Assembly: GCA_020912385.1 (NCBI GenBank)
Contig: CP087207.1
Location: 2,232,001 to 2,296,000, forward strand
DNA: 64,000 nt
Origin: Neofusicoccum parvum
Taxonomy: Eukaryota; Ascomycota; Dothideomycetes; Botryosphaeriales; Botryosphaeriaceae
Direction of reading: 5' to 3'
Shown: piece after piece, positions 40,893 through 53,715 of the stretch
Layout: each line of letters opens with the position of its first letter
Position numbering within the stretch: the first letter of the stretch is position 1
Program-made: the position numbers and the translations under genes
Notes under the pieces: generated by a model
What the model was told of the DNA's origin: nothing
Databases searched by the model: none
The model's input: the letters and a program-made list of their open reading frames with translations, nothing else

Positions 40893-41889
40893 ATGAAAGC
40901 TACTCTTGTGTCCTTTGGTTTTGCTGCCGCTGCATCTGCTGCAGCGCTCCCTGGAGCAGGTAGGCCTGGCGACTGCTGCTTTCAGTATGACGGCTTGAAT
41001 GGGAAGCAATTTGGCTCCTTCTACTACAACGAAGCCGCTGGGATCGTCACCAATCAATGGGGAAATGGCTGCGGCTGGGGCCAAGATGGCAAGCAGTTCG
41101 TCTGTGGAGATAATGCCATGGGTAAGTCAATAGATAGTATTAGTTCTTTTTTACGGCCCAGACTAATCAACCTCAGATTCCCAGTCATGGACTTCGACAG
41201 GCGGCGATCTCATCTCATGGTCTGGCCATGAAGACTATTTCTATGCTTGCTATGGCGAGGCTGTCATTGACGCCAACATCTACCTTCAGCCTCCGCAGGG
41301 ACAGAAATGCCAGAAGGTATATGCCAAAAAGCAGCCGTGCCCAAACCAACCGCCACCGCCACCGCCACCACCGCCCAAGCCTTGCGAGAAGTGTCCGTCA
41401 CCTCAACCTTCCAAGCCTTGCGCACAGTGTCCCCCACCCCAATCAACAACTTCGTGCTGCGTCAAGCCTTCCACAACTACGTCGTCCACAACCACGTCGT
41501 CCACAACCACGTCGTCCACGACCAAGCCGTCCACAACCACGTCGTCCACGACCAAGCCGTCCACAACCACGTCGCCCACAATCACGTCGTCTACAATCAC
41601 GTCGTCAACAATCACGTCGTCCACAATCACATCGTCCACAATCACATCGTCCACGCAGCCTTCTGCTTCGCCCTTCGACTATGCCTCCGCCATAGACTGC
41701 GACGGAAAGAACACCAAGTGCCGCACTGCCGCGAACGCAAACCTGGCGACGTGTGCCGCGTATTATGCTACGTGCAACGCTTGTCTAGTTGCAAACACCA
41801 ATTGCCGTGCTGCACCGAATGCCAATCAGGCAAGCTGCACGGCCACAGTCGTATCCTGTGTCGCGGCCGCATTCCCGAATCTCGTGTAA
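40893..41889 (+). CDS. Secreted modular protein: Cys-containing N-domain, polyproline, mucin-like linker, Cys-rich C-domain
   Basis: Exons are 40893-41121 and 41177-41889, giving 313 residues. The 55-nt intron has a GTAAGT donor and a CCTCAG acceptor and restores NAMDSQSWTSTGGD. Residues 1 to about 18 are a signal peptide. The N-domain (GDCCFQYDGLNGKQFGSFYY, GCGWGQDGKQF, GGDLISWSGHEDYFYACYGEA) has several Cys. Residues about 135-170 contain a polyproline stretch and CEKCP/CAQCP repeats. Residues about 173-236 are almost pure Ser/Thr with Lys/Pro (TTTSSTTTSSTT..), probably O-glycosylated. The last 75 residues (DCDGKNTKC...ATCAAYYATCNAC...NCRAAPNANQASC) have eight Cys. This resembles the layout of modular wall-associated or apoplastic proteins, but I recognise no family. 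The true exon 2 frame is hidden by longer spurious frames. Confidence 0.75.
41461..41655 (+). repeat. Ser/Thr-coding tandem repeat (TCGTCCACAATCACG-like, 15-base unit)
   Basis: About a dozen copies of a roughly 15-base unit encode the TTTSS/TITSS linker of the secreted protein. Some copies have TCGTCC replaced by AAGCCG (KPS). Confidence 0.85.
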
Positions 41890-42394
41890 ATATCTGGCCA
41901 TTTCGAGTCCGACTACGCGACTGGTGGGAAGATGAAATCGTCTCAATGGGATTTGAGAAGAATAGAGAGGCTCGTTTTCAAAGAAACCCAAGTCATATGG
42001 CACTTGCTAGTCGACGCAAATGAGACTTGTGGCCGTCTAGGCACCTAAACAAAAGTTATCTGAAGTGTTTCGTTACACCTCTTATCGAAGCATCCGAATA
42101 ATCCTCTATGCGGTTGATGTATAGGATGTGTTGGGAATTGATGCATGGCTATCACGCTTCTTACTTTCCTTTTTGCCATCAACGACGCTTGACGATCTGG
42201 CTCCGGACGATTCTTGGATGAAAAGCGTGGTGTCATTTTTTGTATATTACACTCATTGTACACTTCGGGCTCTACAAACAAGCCCGTACGTCATATAGAA
42301 GGTGGTCTATGACAACCTAGAACCGCCATGGGACCAGTATTGAAACCTTTGCCAGTCCATTTCACATGTGAAGTTCCGCTATTTTGCAAGGAGA
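41890..42394. other. Intergenic between converging genes
   Basis: 505 bases between two 3' ends; no gene seen. Confidence 0.4.
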
Positions 42395-42967
42395 CTATTT
42401 TCCTAGGGCCTCCTTGACAACTTTTGCCAAATCGCCCCTCTCCACCATGCGGCCCTCCAACGCGCCCCCGGGACCCGTAATCTTCTCCATGACCTTACCC
42501 ATAACGGGCTTTCCGTCCTGCCAGCTCTCGATAGTCTCCTTGACGACGTGCTGCAGCTCCTCGACAGCGACAAGGCCGCCGCTAGCCTCCTCGATCTCGC
42601 CGACGTAGCTCTTCAGCACTTGGGCGCTGCCGTCCTCCTTCTCAGCCAGATCCTCGCGCTTGGCGTCGCGGAACTGGGTGGCGGCGTCGTTGGACTGGCT
42701 GATCTTCTTCAGCAGCAGGGCGCGCAGTTGCAGATCGTCGGAGATGGGCTTCGCCGTCTTGGACGCGTTGGTGATGTCGTTCAGGATGCTGCGCACCACG
42801 GCGAGCTTCGCCGAGTCCTTGGCGCGCATCGCGGCCTTCATGTCTTCGCGCAGGCGCGAGAGAATAGGCGACGGAGAAGCGGCGGAAGAGGAGGGCCGCA
42901 CGAAGGTGCGCATGCAGCGCAGGCAGAGGCGCGCGGGGCGCAGGCGGGCGGACAGCGAGAATGACAT
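42395..42967 (-). CDS. AIM41: AIM41, mitochondrial GatB/YqeY-domain protein
   Basis: Single exon, 190 residues, ATG at 42967. The N-terminus (MSFSLSARLRPARLCLRCMRTFVR) is basic and free of acidic residues, a mitochondrial presequence. The rest is one YqeY domain: ILSRLREDMKAAMRAKDSAKLAVVRSIL, RDAKREDLAEKE, LKSYVG, the short GKPVMGKVM and the C-terminal MVERGDLAKVVKEALG. YqeY-type domains occur at the tail of amidotransferase subunit GatB. The stand-alone fungal form is Aim41 (altered inheritance of mitochondria), whose exact biochemistry is unsettled. Confidence 0.93.
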   Translation of the reverse strand: MSFSLSARLRPARLCLRCMRTFVRPSSSAASPSPILSRLREDMKAAMRAKDSAKLAVVRSILNDITNASKTAKPISDDLQLRALLLKKISQSNDAATQFRDAKREDLAEKEDGSAQVLKSYVGEIEEASGGLVAVEELQHVVKETIESWQDGKPVMGKVMEKITGPGGALEGRMVERGDLAKVVKEALGK

Positions 42968-43451
42968 GATCGAGGATGAATGCGACTAGACACAGGTGAA
43001 TGCAGATCTCTGTATCTTTTGTCTGTTTCTGCGTCAATGACTGTGAGCGACTACAGCAATGTCTTCGACGGAAACGCGGACCTCGATAGACGCAACGACG
43101 GCCGTGACGAGAGCAATTGGGGGTGTGTGAGCGAGCTCTGGAGGTGAGCCAAAAAGTGCAGCTCGAGCTTTGGCGTGCCGATCCTCGCCAAGACTTTTCG
43201 TGGAAGCTCCATCTTCTCTGTTGTCTGTCGCGACTTCACCACCGAACCAGCGGCGACAGGAGCCGACACCAGCCGCCTTCACCTGCGCCGCGCACCGACC
43301 TCCGCCTTGCTTCTAATATCTTCTCCTGCCGCCTCTTTTGTATGCATGTCCATAGACCACCCATTGCGCCCACCTCGACTCCTTCAGCTCCGCCGTTTGG
43401 CGACTTAATACTCCAGTCTCCATCGCGCCCTCGACGCGCCCGCAGGCAAAC
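42968..43451. promoter_or_regulatory. Shared divergent promoter (AIM41 / NUP155-170)
   Basis: 484 bases between opposite start codons of two housekeeping genes. No TATA box is evident. C/T-rich toward the nucleoporin start. Confidence 0.45.
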
Positions 43452-46400
43452 ATGAATCCCGCGACGCCGCAGCGCCCGCTTCCCGGCGCTTTCATGATGA
43501 CACCCGGCCCGGGGGCACGTCCAGCTCAGCCTGTCTTCCGCGTCGGCACCGCGCCAGTAAATCCTCCGCAGCAGCCTCAGCAGCCCGTCGTGCCCGCACC
43601 TGCGCCCCAGGCACCTGCTATCCAGAAGCAGCCGGAGATCCAGCCAATTGAGCGCGCCGCGAGGACCGTCAACGACACGCTGACCCAGGAAGCGAGATAC
43701 CCGGACTTGGATAGCTACATTACGCGTGAGTCCGCCTGCAGCCACGCGCTTTACCGGGATCAAGGCTGACAGCTGTGACAGAGGGCATATCTTCCGACTA
43801 TGACATTCCCAAAAGCAACGCGTTGGCGCCCTACCAGCAGGTCAAGACCTACAACATCCCTGACCGGATATTCGAGCAGTACAACGAGGCTCAAGTCTCC
43901 ACCATGATGGGTCTTTTCGCCGAGCTCAGTCACGCTTGGGTCGTCATAGACAACGCGCTGTACCTGTGGGACTACACGCTCCCGAACTCAGAGCTGATCG
44001 GCTTTGAGGACCAGCCGAACATCATCACCGCCGTCAAACTAGTTAAGCCGCGCGCCAAGGTCTTTGTCGACCAGATCACGCACCTTCTGGTCGTCGCTAC
44101 GACTACCGACATGATTCTTATTGGTGTTGCGCATAAACAGACTCCGGAGGGTGTCAACGAGGTGGCATTATACCAGACAAACATGCGGGCTTCGATACGA
44201 GGAATTGGTGTCCGGTGCATCGAAGGGTCTGCTAAGACGGGCAGGATCTTCTTCGGAGGCGAGATCACGGACGACGTATATGAGCTCACGTACCAGCAGG
44301 AGGAGAGGTGGTTCGGCAGCAAATGCGGCACCGTTAACCATGTCAACAAGTCCATGATCAACTACGTCAACAACACGCTCAAGCTGTCATTCACCTCGAC
44401 AATGCTCAGCCCCGTCATGGGCCTGGTCCAGCCGGCATCAAAGGAGCACGTGGTCCAATTGGTAGTGGACGATAGCCGGAATTTGCTTTACACGCTCTCG
44501 AGCCAGTCCGCAATACGCGTTTTCCACATGAAGAACATGGCTTCGTTGGACTGCGTTATTACCAGGAGTTTCCAAACCCTCAGGACACAGATTGGCCACA
44601 TGGTTGCTTCCTCGGACCTCATTACCTCCCAAACCGAGCTGGCTTCCATCACCCCCATTTCTGCCACGGAGGCCGCAAGATTGAACCTTATGGCCATCAC
44701 CAACACCGGGTGCCGCATCTTCCTAAGTGCCACGTCTGGCGGTTTCTATTCTACTGATATTACAAGCGCGCCTTCCAGCATGCAAGTCCACCACGTCAAG
44801 TTTCCTCCAGGCAAGACCAACGATCCTACCAACAATGCCCCTGTCCAACAAATCGGGGGTTACCAGGTTACGGCCATCGATACCAACTCGCGCGCCTTGA
44901 CTGTCACAACGAAGGCAGCACGTTTTGCACCCGGCTACTTCCTTTGCTTCGTCCGAGACGAGGTCTCGCAGGCTGAGAAGCTTTTCCTTTCCTCTCCAGA
45001 CTCAGGACGAATTGCCAGGCCCGCGGAACCGGCGCAGATTCCCAGATTTTATGAGAAGGGTCAATGGATTCCGCTGGGCAGCAACATGCAGGATGTTGGA
45101 CTGGTGACCGGACAATTTGGGGCTACGAGCACGCCTCTTGGCTTTGGAAATGAACTGGCCGTTCAGTTCGACAAGGCCACGAGCGAGTTCGCTATCCTTA
45201 CGAACACTGGAGTGCATACGATTCGTCGCCGCAGACTTGTGGATGTTTTCGCGGCGGCAATCAAGTCGGGTGGCGGTGAGGAAGGTCTAGAGACGGAGAT
45301 CAAGAATTTCGTGAGAGTATATGGTCGTAGCGAGACTTGCGCAACAGCCCTTGCCGTTGCGTGCGGTCAAGCTTCCGATGTTACGCACGATTACCGGGTC
45401 GCCAAGTTGACGGACAACGAGACCTTGGAGTTTGCTCGCAAGGCTTTCATTGAGTATGGTGGTAAGCCGACATACAACGAGAACCTGCAACTGGACAACA
45501 ACGCCGACCGTGTCGACAACGTGCGCCCCTCACCTCGTCACGAAGGTGTCGCTCTCTACATCTCGCGCCTCCTCCGTTCTGTCTGGAAAGTCCCCATCCT
45601 AAAGGAAGGTGCCACTCCAGCGGGTGGTCTTGATGTCGCTCCCACGGTCGACCTGTTCAAGCTCCAGAGCATCCAGCGCGACCTCACGCATCTCCAGGAA
45701 TTCCTTGAGGCCAATAAGAACTTTATTGAGGGTCTGGCTGGTCCTGAAGCTTTGGGTCGTGTAGCCACGCCACAGGAGGAAATCGCTCTCCGTGGCGAGC
45801 ACCGTGCGATGATGTCGCTGATCAAGCTCATGACGAACGTTATTGAGGGTATCTCGTTTGTGCTTGTTCTGTTCGACGAGAAAGTTGACGAGATTGTTCT
45901 CTCACTTCCTGAGGGTATCAGGGGACACGTGCGTCAAATGACTTTCGAAAGCTTATTCGCTGCTCCGGAAGGTAGAGAACTTGCCAAGGAGCTGGTCAAA
46001 GCCATCGTCAACCGCAACATTGAGAAGGGCTCAAATGTCGACACCGTCGCCGAGGCTCTTCGAAGAAGGTGTGGTAGCTTCTGCAGTGCCGATGATGTGG
46101 TCATCTTCAAAGCACAGGAGAAGCTCAGGAAGGCCCAAGACGCTGGCGCGCAGTCTGAAGTTGGTCGACAGCTGCTTAACGATAGCTTGAATCTGTTCCA
46201 GAAGGTGGCTTCCAGTCTGTCGATGGAGCACTTGCAGGGCGCGATCGAGCAATACATCTCCATGTCTTTCTTTGCTGGTAAGTTAAGCTTCCTACTCTAG
46301 CTGACTTGTGAGGCGCTGACATAGATAGGTGCCATTCGCCTCGCCCTCAGGGTTGCCCAGCAAGGGGACCGCGGCAACAAAGCTTTGGGGTACATCAAGG

Positions 46401-47789
46401 ATGGTCTCCAGATACAGGTAAGGGAATCTCCACGCCAAACCTGCGATTAGAAGCTGACGTTTTGCAGGACCCGAGGAAAAAGGAGTTCGAGCAGCGAAAG
46501 AATTGCTACAACCTCATTCATAACATTATACTGGCTGTGGATGCCGCGGCACGAACCGAACCCGAAATGATCGATGGCCAGCTCACCCCAACTGCCAAGA
46601 GAAAGATGGAGGCTTACGAGGAGATCAACACCGCCGTCGACGAAGTCTTCCAGAACGACCTGTACGACTGGTATTTGGAGCAGGGTTGGAGCGACCGGTT
46701 GCTGGAGATCACCTCTGATTATGTCATCAAGTACCTGGAGCGGAAATCAGTGGAGGAGGCCAGGCATGCCGATCTACTGTGGAGATACTACGCACATCAC
46801 CATCGCTTTTTCGAGGCTGCTCAGGTGCAGCTTCAGCTCGCCAGGAGCACTTTCGACTTGATCTTGGAGCAGCGGATACGCTATCTTAGTCAAGCCAAGT
46901 CAAACGCCTCAACGCGGTTGACAGGCTTAGCCGACGTACCCATGTCAAGGCAGTCGCGTCAAGAACTTCTTCGGGAGGCTTCGGATCTGCTCGATTTGGC
47001 CACCATCCAGAGCGACATCCTGGACCGAATGAAGGGTGAGCGTCGTTTGGCCGCCGATCGGAAACCCGAAGTCATCAAGAGCCTCAATGGCCAGATTCTG
47101 CCTCTGGACGATGTAAGTGACACAGCTCTTAATTCGTTGTCCGTCTCTTTACAGAAACCCAAACTAACCACTTCATTCAGCTCTACGGCGACTTCGCCGA
47201 CCAGGCCGGCTACTACGACCTCTGCCTCCTCATCTACCAAGTCGCAGACCACCGCGACATCGCCAACATCCGCGCCACATGGCAGAACCTCCTTGAACAA
47301 ACGCACGAGTCGGCCGCCGTCCAGAACCAGCGCCCCTGGGAAGTCGTCGCCGAAACTGTCCGCGAACTGGGCGCGCGCCTCAACCTGTCAGATACGACGT
47401 TCAACATCCCCACCGTCCTCCCCCTGCTCGAGACGTACGCTTTCACGCACCAGCGCGGCATCGGGCCGCAAACGTGGGTCGTCGACGTCTTTCTGGACCT
47501 ACAGGTCGCGCACGAGCAGATTGTCGCCGTGCTCGAGAGCATCTTCTACAACAACGAGGCGCCGTTCGTCGGCCGCCACCGCAAGGAGATCGCGCACGAC
47601 CTAGTGCACGTGGTCAGCCAGTGGTTCCAGGACTCGACGCGCGGCGGGGGGTACGCGTTCGGTGGCGTGGACAACGCAGCCATGGTGCAGGAGCTGCTAC
47701 GCGTGCTGGAGGAGAACAGAGTGCTGGACGACAACTACATGGCGATGGCGGTGGATTTGCGGGCGAGGATCGAGCAGCTGTTGAGGTAG
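43452..47789 (+). CDS. Nucleoporin Nup155/Nup170 family
   Basis: Exons are 43452-43725, 43782-46277, 46329-46417, 46468-47112 and 47181-47789, giving 1370 residues. Junctions restore SYITQGISS, FFAGAIRLAL, QIQDPRKKEF and LDDLYGDF. After a Pro/Gln-rich N-tail, residues about 100-550 form the N-terminal beta-propeller (YNIPDRIFEQYNEAQVSTMMGLFAEL, AWVVIDNALYLWDYT, IGVRCIEGSAKTGRIFFGG, HVVQLVVDDSRNLLYTLSS). The rest is an alpha-solenoid (RVYGRSETCATALAVACGQ, EYINTAVDEV-like helices, LLEQTHESAAVQNQRPWEVV). The length fits the Nup155/Nup157/Nup170 family of about 1350-1400 residues. These proteins build the inner ring of the nuclear pore. The four short introns are typical in size. Confidence 0.95.
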
Positions 47790-49468
47790 ATGCGGAGGAT
47801 GGGCTTTTTTAATCCTACAAAGATAAGCTGGGGACACATGATTGGAGAAATGGGAAAAGAGTGGGCGTGGCGAGTGATTGAGTTTGGCTATTGCCGGGCC
47901 GGAGACGATGGGGTGGAAAGGAAAGGTGCTGGATTAACTACTATGGCATGCAGGCGTGTTTGGCGCGGAACGATTCTCTTTTTTTCGTTGTTGATTCGTC
48001 GATTTTGGATCTTGGGTGGCCGGGAGCGGAAGAAAAAGTTTCCCCTTATTTTTTTGCTGGGGGTTTACATGCCCTTCTTCTTTGGCGGTTGAAAGACAAA
48101 GATTATCTTGTTGCAGAGCAGCTCCTTCACCTCCTTTTTTTTCCTCGCGTTTTTCTTTCTCTATTAGTCGGGATCTTCTTCCCTGGCATAATTTGCATTT
48201 TGTAAAGAGGGAGTGAGTGATTCAGTGACGTCGGACTGGGGTGGAAAATGTTTACGAATCTTTGGTTGCATGTTAGCGCCGAAGGCTCTTCTGGGTCTCT
48301 TGGTGTAGGGGAACGAGGCCTGGAGCAGGTATTGGTGAGAGAGTGGGTAGTGGGTAGAGAGGTTGTAGTATAAGTAGGGACGAGAATCGGAAATACATAT
48401 CTGATGTACTAATCAAATGTGTATCCGTGAAGAGGTTTGACGGTGGAGTGGCCTGGGGCGCCGGGTGTGGATCTGATCAAGGAATGATGCTTGACTAGAA
48501 AGCCTGGATGTTATGCTTTCAAACTCACGACGTATAATGTATCTCTTCACCAGCCTCATGACCACAGTTCCGTCATTTGCGTTCTTCCTACAGATCATCT
48601 TCACAGATTCTTTAGAACCTTTGCCGATTGAACCACAGGGATCACTCAGGCGACATCGAAGGGTGCCGCTTCAGAAACATTTCTCATGCCCGCTCTTTTT
48701 TTCTCACAGAAAAGCTGGTGGGCAAGAAGGTGCAACGGCACTGCGTCTTGTCGAGCTGCAAGTACTTCTTGCCGGCCGCAATAGCAATGAAGTATGCGGT
48801 CAGGTTATCGGAATTGATTATACCGGTGCTAGCTATGTTATCGCCGGTCTTGGATAGGTCAATTTGTGCGTATTGGTCTATTTCCATTCCTATAGCACGT
48901 GGGTAGCTGTTGGCTACGATATTGGTCTAGTTGGAGTTTGGAAAGAGGCCTTCGGCTGCGAATATGGCTGGCTAGGGTGCGTCTGACGAGTCTGCAATCA
49001 CACAAGTACACTGTAGCTTACTGTAGGTAATATACAGCCACAGCAAGTAGACCAACGCCACGGCCATTCCAGTTATCTATAGGTATCGCATGCATTACCA
49101 CCCCGGGACGTCTGCACACAAAGATCACCCGACGACACTCCCTCCCCGCAACGACTAGACAGCTCGAACAAGAACAGATGCAACAGAACTCCAGTCCATG
49201 AGTTAAGTTTTGAGAAGGCATTTTTTTACTCTCTGCATCATCAAGACGCCAGCCGTGACTATGTGTTGCGTGCGAGCAAAAAAATAAAGAAAAAAGAACT
49301 AGAGAAAAATGTTTAGAAAACACGAAAAAGGAATTCAGGGACCGAAAAGACGACATCCTCCCCTCCCCAAACCATGCATCTATAACACAACCCTCCTCAG
49401 CACCAACATACAGACACACTCCATCCACCTCCCCTTTCCCGGTCCCCTCATCCCCTCCTCATCCTTAT
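47790..49468. other. 1.7-kb AT-richer intergenic region between converging genes
   Basis: It lies between the nucleoporin and BRO1 3' ends. Runs of T (47985-48060, 48130-48160) and A (49270-49315) occur, with no recognisable gene. Confidence 0.45.
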
Positions 49469-52400
49469 CTATTTCCACGCACTCAACCCCGCCCACGGAT
49501 CCGCCCCGCTCCCCTGCGGCGCCTGCTGCTGCCCGCTTGGTGCTCTATATCCCGCGGCAGCGTAGCCGCCCGGGCCGCTCGGATACGCGGCGCCGTTGCC
49601 CGTGAGCGCCGAGTAATCAACATGCTGCGCGCTCGGCGGCGGGCCCGGCGGCGGGGGTGGCGGCACGTAGCCGGGCGGCAGTTGCTGGGTGCTGGGCGGT
49701 GGCTGATAGCCATACTGGGCGGGTGAGAAGTACTGCTGGGTAGCAGGCGGGGACATCTGGCCGTAGTTGTTGGGGTTGTACTCCCGCTGGTAGGACTCGC
49801 GACGGGGAGGCTGTTGCTGCTGAGGCTGGTATGCGTTGGGCGCGCCATTGCCGTTAGTCGGGGGCTGCGGTTGGTAGGACTGGTGGTGAGTGGGCGGTGA
49901 TTGCACGCCGTAGGATGCTGATGAAGAGGCCGCGGTGGTGACGGGAGGGTAGCGAGGCGTGACTGGTGGGGAGCTGGCTGGATTATATGACGACTGGTAC
50001 GAAGCCGATTGATGCTGCTGGACGGGCGAAGGACGAGAGTTTGTTCGTTCGTGCTGGGAGATCGGGGAACGTGACGGTTCCACCGACATGCGCTCCATAA
50101 GCTCCCGTAACCTCTCGCGTTCCCGGTCCGCGTGTTCACTACTGCCGCTCGCCTTCCGGTTCTCAATGGCGCCGAGAAGCTGCCCTCCTTCCGCTCTCCT
50201 ATTGTTGACAAAGCTTTCAACGTTCTGTTGTAAGCTCTCTACCGTCTCCTTCATATCAGAATAGAAAGCCTGGGCTCTCATAAGCCCAGAGATCAGATCG
50301 TTGAAGGCCTGGTAGATCTTGCGGTATTTGCTGATCACGGAGCTTCGTTGCCTGGAGAAAGCCTCGTACTTGTTCTGCTCCGATCGCACTCGCTTGTCCT
50401 GCAGGAGATCGCCGTAGGTTTGCGTAAGCTGCTTCATGAGAGAAGATTGCTTGTGGTTGGCCTGCAATATCCGGTTCTGGTGCGGTCTGAACTTCTCAAG
50501 TTCAGCTTTGAACAGTTGGTTTTCCTGGTTGGAGATCTGCTTCTTGTTGAGGATGAGGACATTGGAGATGTCGTCGTTGTGGACCTGAGATTCTATCAGC
50601 ACGCATACACGGAAGATGACTCCCAGTCCGGCTCACCTTCTCTTTGAGATCCTTCAGCACTTGTTGCCTTTCCCGTTTGATCAGGTTCAGCTTCCTGAGA
50701 AGGTCTTCAACAGCAGCGATTTGCTCCGCTACACTTGGTCCACCCTCGAAGTCGTCATCCAAAAGATTTCCCTCGGCGCCAGGACTGTTCCTCCCCTTAC
50801 CGCGAGCCGCACCAGCCTTGATCATTGCCCGTTGGTACAGTACGTCTGCCTCATCAGTCTCTCCCGCTGAGCGCATTTCGTCGAAGTCCGATTCGTGTTG
50901 GCGGAAAGTGCTGTAAAGCGCCGCATCGCTGATGCTGGCCTCCTCGATAGCGTTCTTGTAGTTCTTGATATCGCTCCTGAGCGTCGCCGTCAAGCGCCCG
51001 CTAGGCTGCTGAGTCCAATCCGCACCATACTTCGACCGCATCTTCTCGCACACGCTCTCCTCCATATCCAACTGTTTCGAGGCCGAGTCGAGTATGGTCG
51101 TAATCGACGACTTCTCTGTGCTTAGCTGGTCAAAGGCGGTCGTGAAAGGAGCATGGCCGGCCAGCTCCTCACACCACTTCCGGAATTCCTCATCCACCGT
51201 CATCTCCTGGTCCATCCCACCCTTTAATATATTCAAACTATCCGGTAGCTTCAGGTAATCCAGACTTGCGGCCATCTCGTCGTTCGCCGTCTCCACACGC
51301 TCAGCCTCGGCTCTTATTAGTTTCGCCTTCTCCTCATCGTACAAACTAGCCTGCTCCGTCACCGAAATGGGAACAATCTTCTGGAAAATATCCGGGCCTA
51401 TTATTCTCTGGATGTCTTGGCCTTGGTAGAGCTCGCTCACGGGGATGGCCTTGGCGGCAGGGAGTTTCGGGATTGGGGACAGCGACGCCTCGGACGGGAC
51501 CGGCTGATGATAGATGAAGTCGTTGTCCTTGGTGAACTCCTCGATCCGCTCCTGGATGTTTACAAGGTGTCGTTTCGTCATGTCCAACATGATCCCGCCA
51601 GTCTCAGAGCTCAGATTCGAGGTGGGCGGAACATTCCCGGGGAAGGCGTTCGCAATCCGGTTCGCATCTCGCGCTTGCTGTTCCGCAGCCTGCAGCCTGG
51701 AGATAGCCACGCCGTGAGAATTGGCGTCGTTGTCAGCCATGGCCTGGTAGTACTGCGCTAGCGATGCCATGTAGTTTGCCTTGATCTGCACAACCAGCAG
51801 CCAGACCTTCTCAAAGATGCCCTTGGTCACATTCTCCTGCACGCCCTCGGCAGCCTGCGTGTATAGATACGAAGCCTGGCTGGCCAGCTTCGCCAGCATG
51901 CCGACCTTTTTGCCGTCCTCGATCTGCTTCTCCAAGAAGACCTCCTGGCCCTGAGCCAGCATGATGGCTATCAGCGTCTTAACCGTGTCCCGGCTCAAGT
52001 CTGTGGACGGCGCGTGTAGGAAGTTCTCGTTGATGTAGGTGAACATGCCGGCCGAGGCCTGGAACGAGTGGTAGGCAGTCTTAAGGCCAACATCTTCGTG
52101 GCGGTTCTGGTGGGCGGCGTGGCAGGACAGGACGGCGGAGATGTTGAAGATGATGGAGGCTTTCTCGTACGCGAGCGAGTACTGCGCGGTGGGCTTGTGG
52201 GTGAACGCATCAAACCTAGGGAGTAGCAGGCCCGTCAGCTTTGGCCTCAGGCGCAGAATTCCAGTGCTCGCCGGACGATGGTGCTTACCATGTGAAAGAT
52301 ATCTTGATGTGGTTCTCGTCGACGGGAAAGCGCAGATCCAACAGCTCAAGCTGGCCGTAGTAGCGGTACAGCAGGTCTCTACCCGCGGCACTGTCCTTGC

Positions 52401-52569
52401 CGGCCCCCCGCATGTCCTGGCGCAGGCGGTTCAGCGTGGCGCATTCTTCCGAGTAGCGCTCCGGGTCATCGCCATAGGTCTGCCGAATGTACGACTTCAA
52501 TGGGGTGATCCAGTCGATCTCGTTGGTCTGCTTGAGCGGACAAGACAGCATGGGCGCGAAGACGGTCAT
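49469..52569 (-). CDS. BRO1: BRO1, ESCRT-associated vacuolar protein-sorting protein
   Basis: Exons are 52569-52289, 52215-50638 and 50585-49469, giving 991 residues. The N-terminal BRO1 domain (about 5-390) starts SCPLKQTNEIDWITPLKSYI and continues [42 protein letters not shown] across intron 1, then ALLVVQIKANY-like helix KVWLLVVQIKANYMASLAQYY. The middle (about 400-750) is the helical V-domain with VPISVTEQASLYDEEKAK and the DLRSDIKNYK-like helices. The C-terminal 240 residues are Pro/Gln/Tyr-rich (QPPPSTQQLPPGYVPPPPPPGPP), as in BRO1/ALIX. BRO1 binds the ESCRT-III subunit Snf7 and recruits the deubiquitinase Doa4 at endosomes. The paralogue PalA/Rim20 is the main alternative. I prefer BRO1 because of the YGDDPERYSEECATLNRLRQDMRG start. 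Confidence 0.92.
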
Positions 52570-53715
52570 GTTGGGCGAAGGGCGGGGCGGGCGGCGATGC
52601 AGCTCGCCGTGGTCGCGGTGTTGCTGGCAGGCGGCGGGCGATGTGGCTCCTAGCTCGCGCGCTCAGCGCCTGCAGGTGCAGGTGCTTGTCGGGCTGGATG
52701 CGGAGGCCCGTGGATGTGCGGTAGGTGTACAGATTGTGCTGGTGCTTAGTCGTGGCTTGCGAGGGTTCCAGCGACCTGGTCGGGCTGCCCTACAGTGATG
52801 AGATGTCGGGAGACTGGGGCAATATCACTAAGCGGCTGCCTTCGGCGGCCGGGCAGCTTCAAGACGGGAGACCGGGATGGGGCTGCAGGGTGTTTCGCGT
52901 CGGACGGCTGCGAGGATGTTGCTGGTCGTCAAGCGCGTCGTAAAGCGCCTGCCTGGACGTTGTGTCTCGACTCGCTGTGGGGAAACGCTGGCCGGCGTCT
53001 TCAGATCGGTGAAGAACTGGGGCGCGAATCAGACGCAGGATGGCTGCGAGCGTCTGGCGCTTGCATTGAGGCTCCTTGCGCTCTGGCTAAACACCCGGCC
53101 CATCCCACTTTGCGCCGTACGCGCCTACGCATTGCAATCACACAGCGCGTTGCCATGATGATGCCTAAGCCACCCAACGAAGCGCCGCCGCGGGGGTCGC
53201 GCGAACGGCCGCCGCCGTCCGGGCCAGCCAGTAGCAGCGCGCTGCCACCGCAGCAGCCGGCGTCATAGGCCCCTCGGTCCGAATCGTCGATGCAGCCCAA
53301 AGTCGTTGCCGCCGACCATCCACGACCATACAGCACCGCCGCGTCTCCCGGACCAGCAGCGCCGCACGCTTATCGGCACCCGAAATACGCGCCCAATCCT
53401 CCTGCGCGGTCCGGCCCGCCGCTGCATCAGGCTCCAGAGGCCACAGGCATCCGCTCTGCCAGTCCCGGACGCTCTGTTACAACATTTGAGGAGAGATGTC
53501 TATAATACTACATACATGTACACAGTCTAGCCCAGAAAAGCTCTCCCGTTGCCGCTCATGGACAGTTGAAACGCCGTGGATATGCCTTGAAAATGCTCTA
53601 CACGCCAGCCCACACCCTCCCGCGCGTAAAACGCTGCTAAACGCCAGAAGACCAAACGCGGCCGCCATCGCAACGGCCAATAGGATACAGCAGACACCGG
53701 CAGCGCTCACCGCGC
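52570..53715. other. Intergenic upstream of BRO1, no gene seen
   Basis: 1.15 kb between the BRO1 start and the MDJ1 3' end. Small GC-rich frames on both strands lack motifs. Confidence 0.4.

Noticed and set aside
41403..41654. VDDVIVDDV repeat protein on the - strand
   Set aside because: Mirror image of the Ser/Thr-coding minisatellite of the secreted protein gene.
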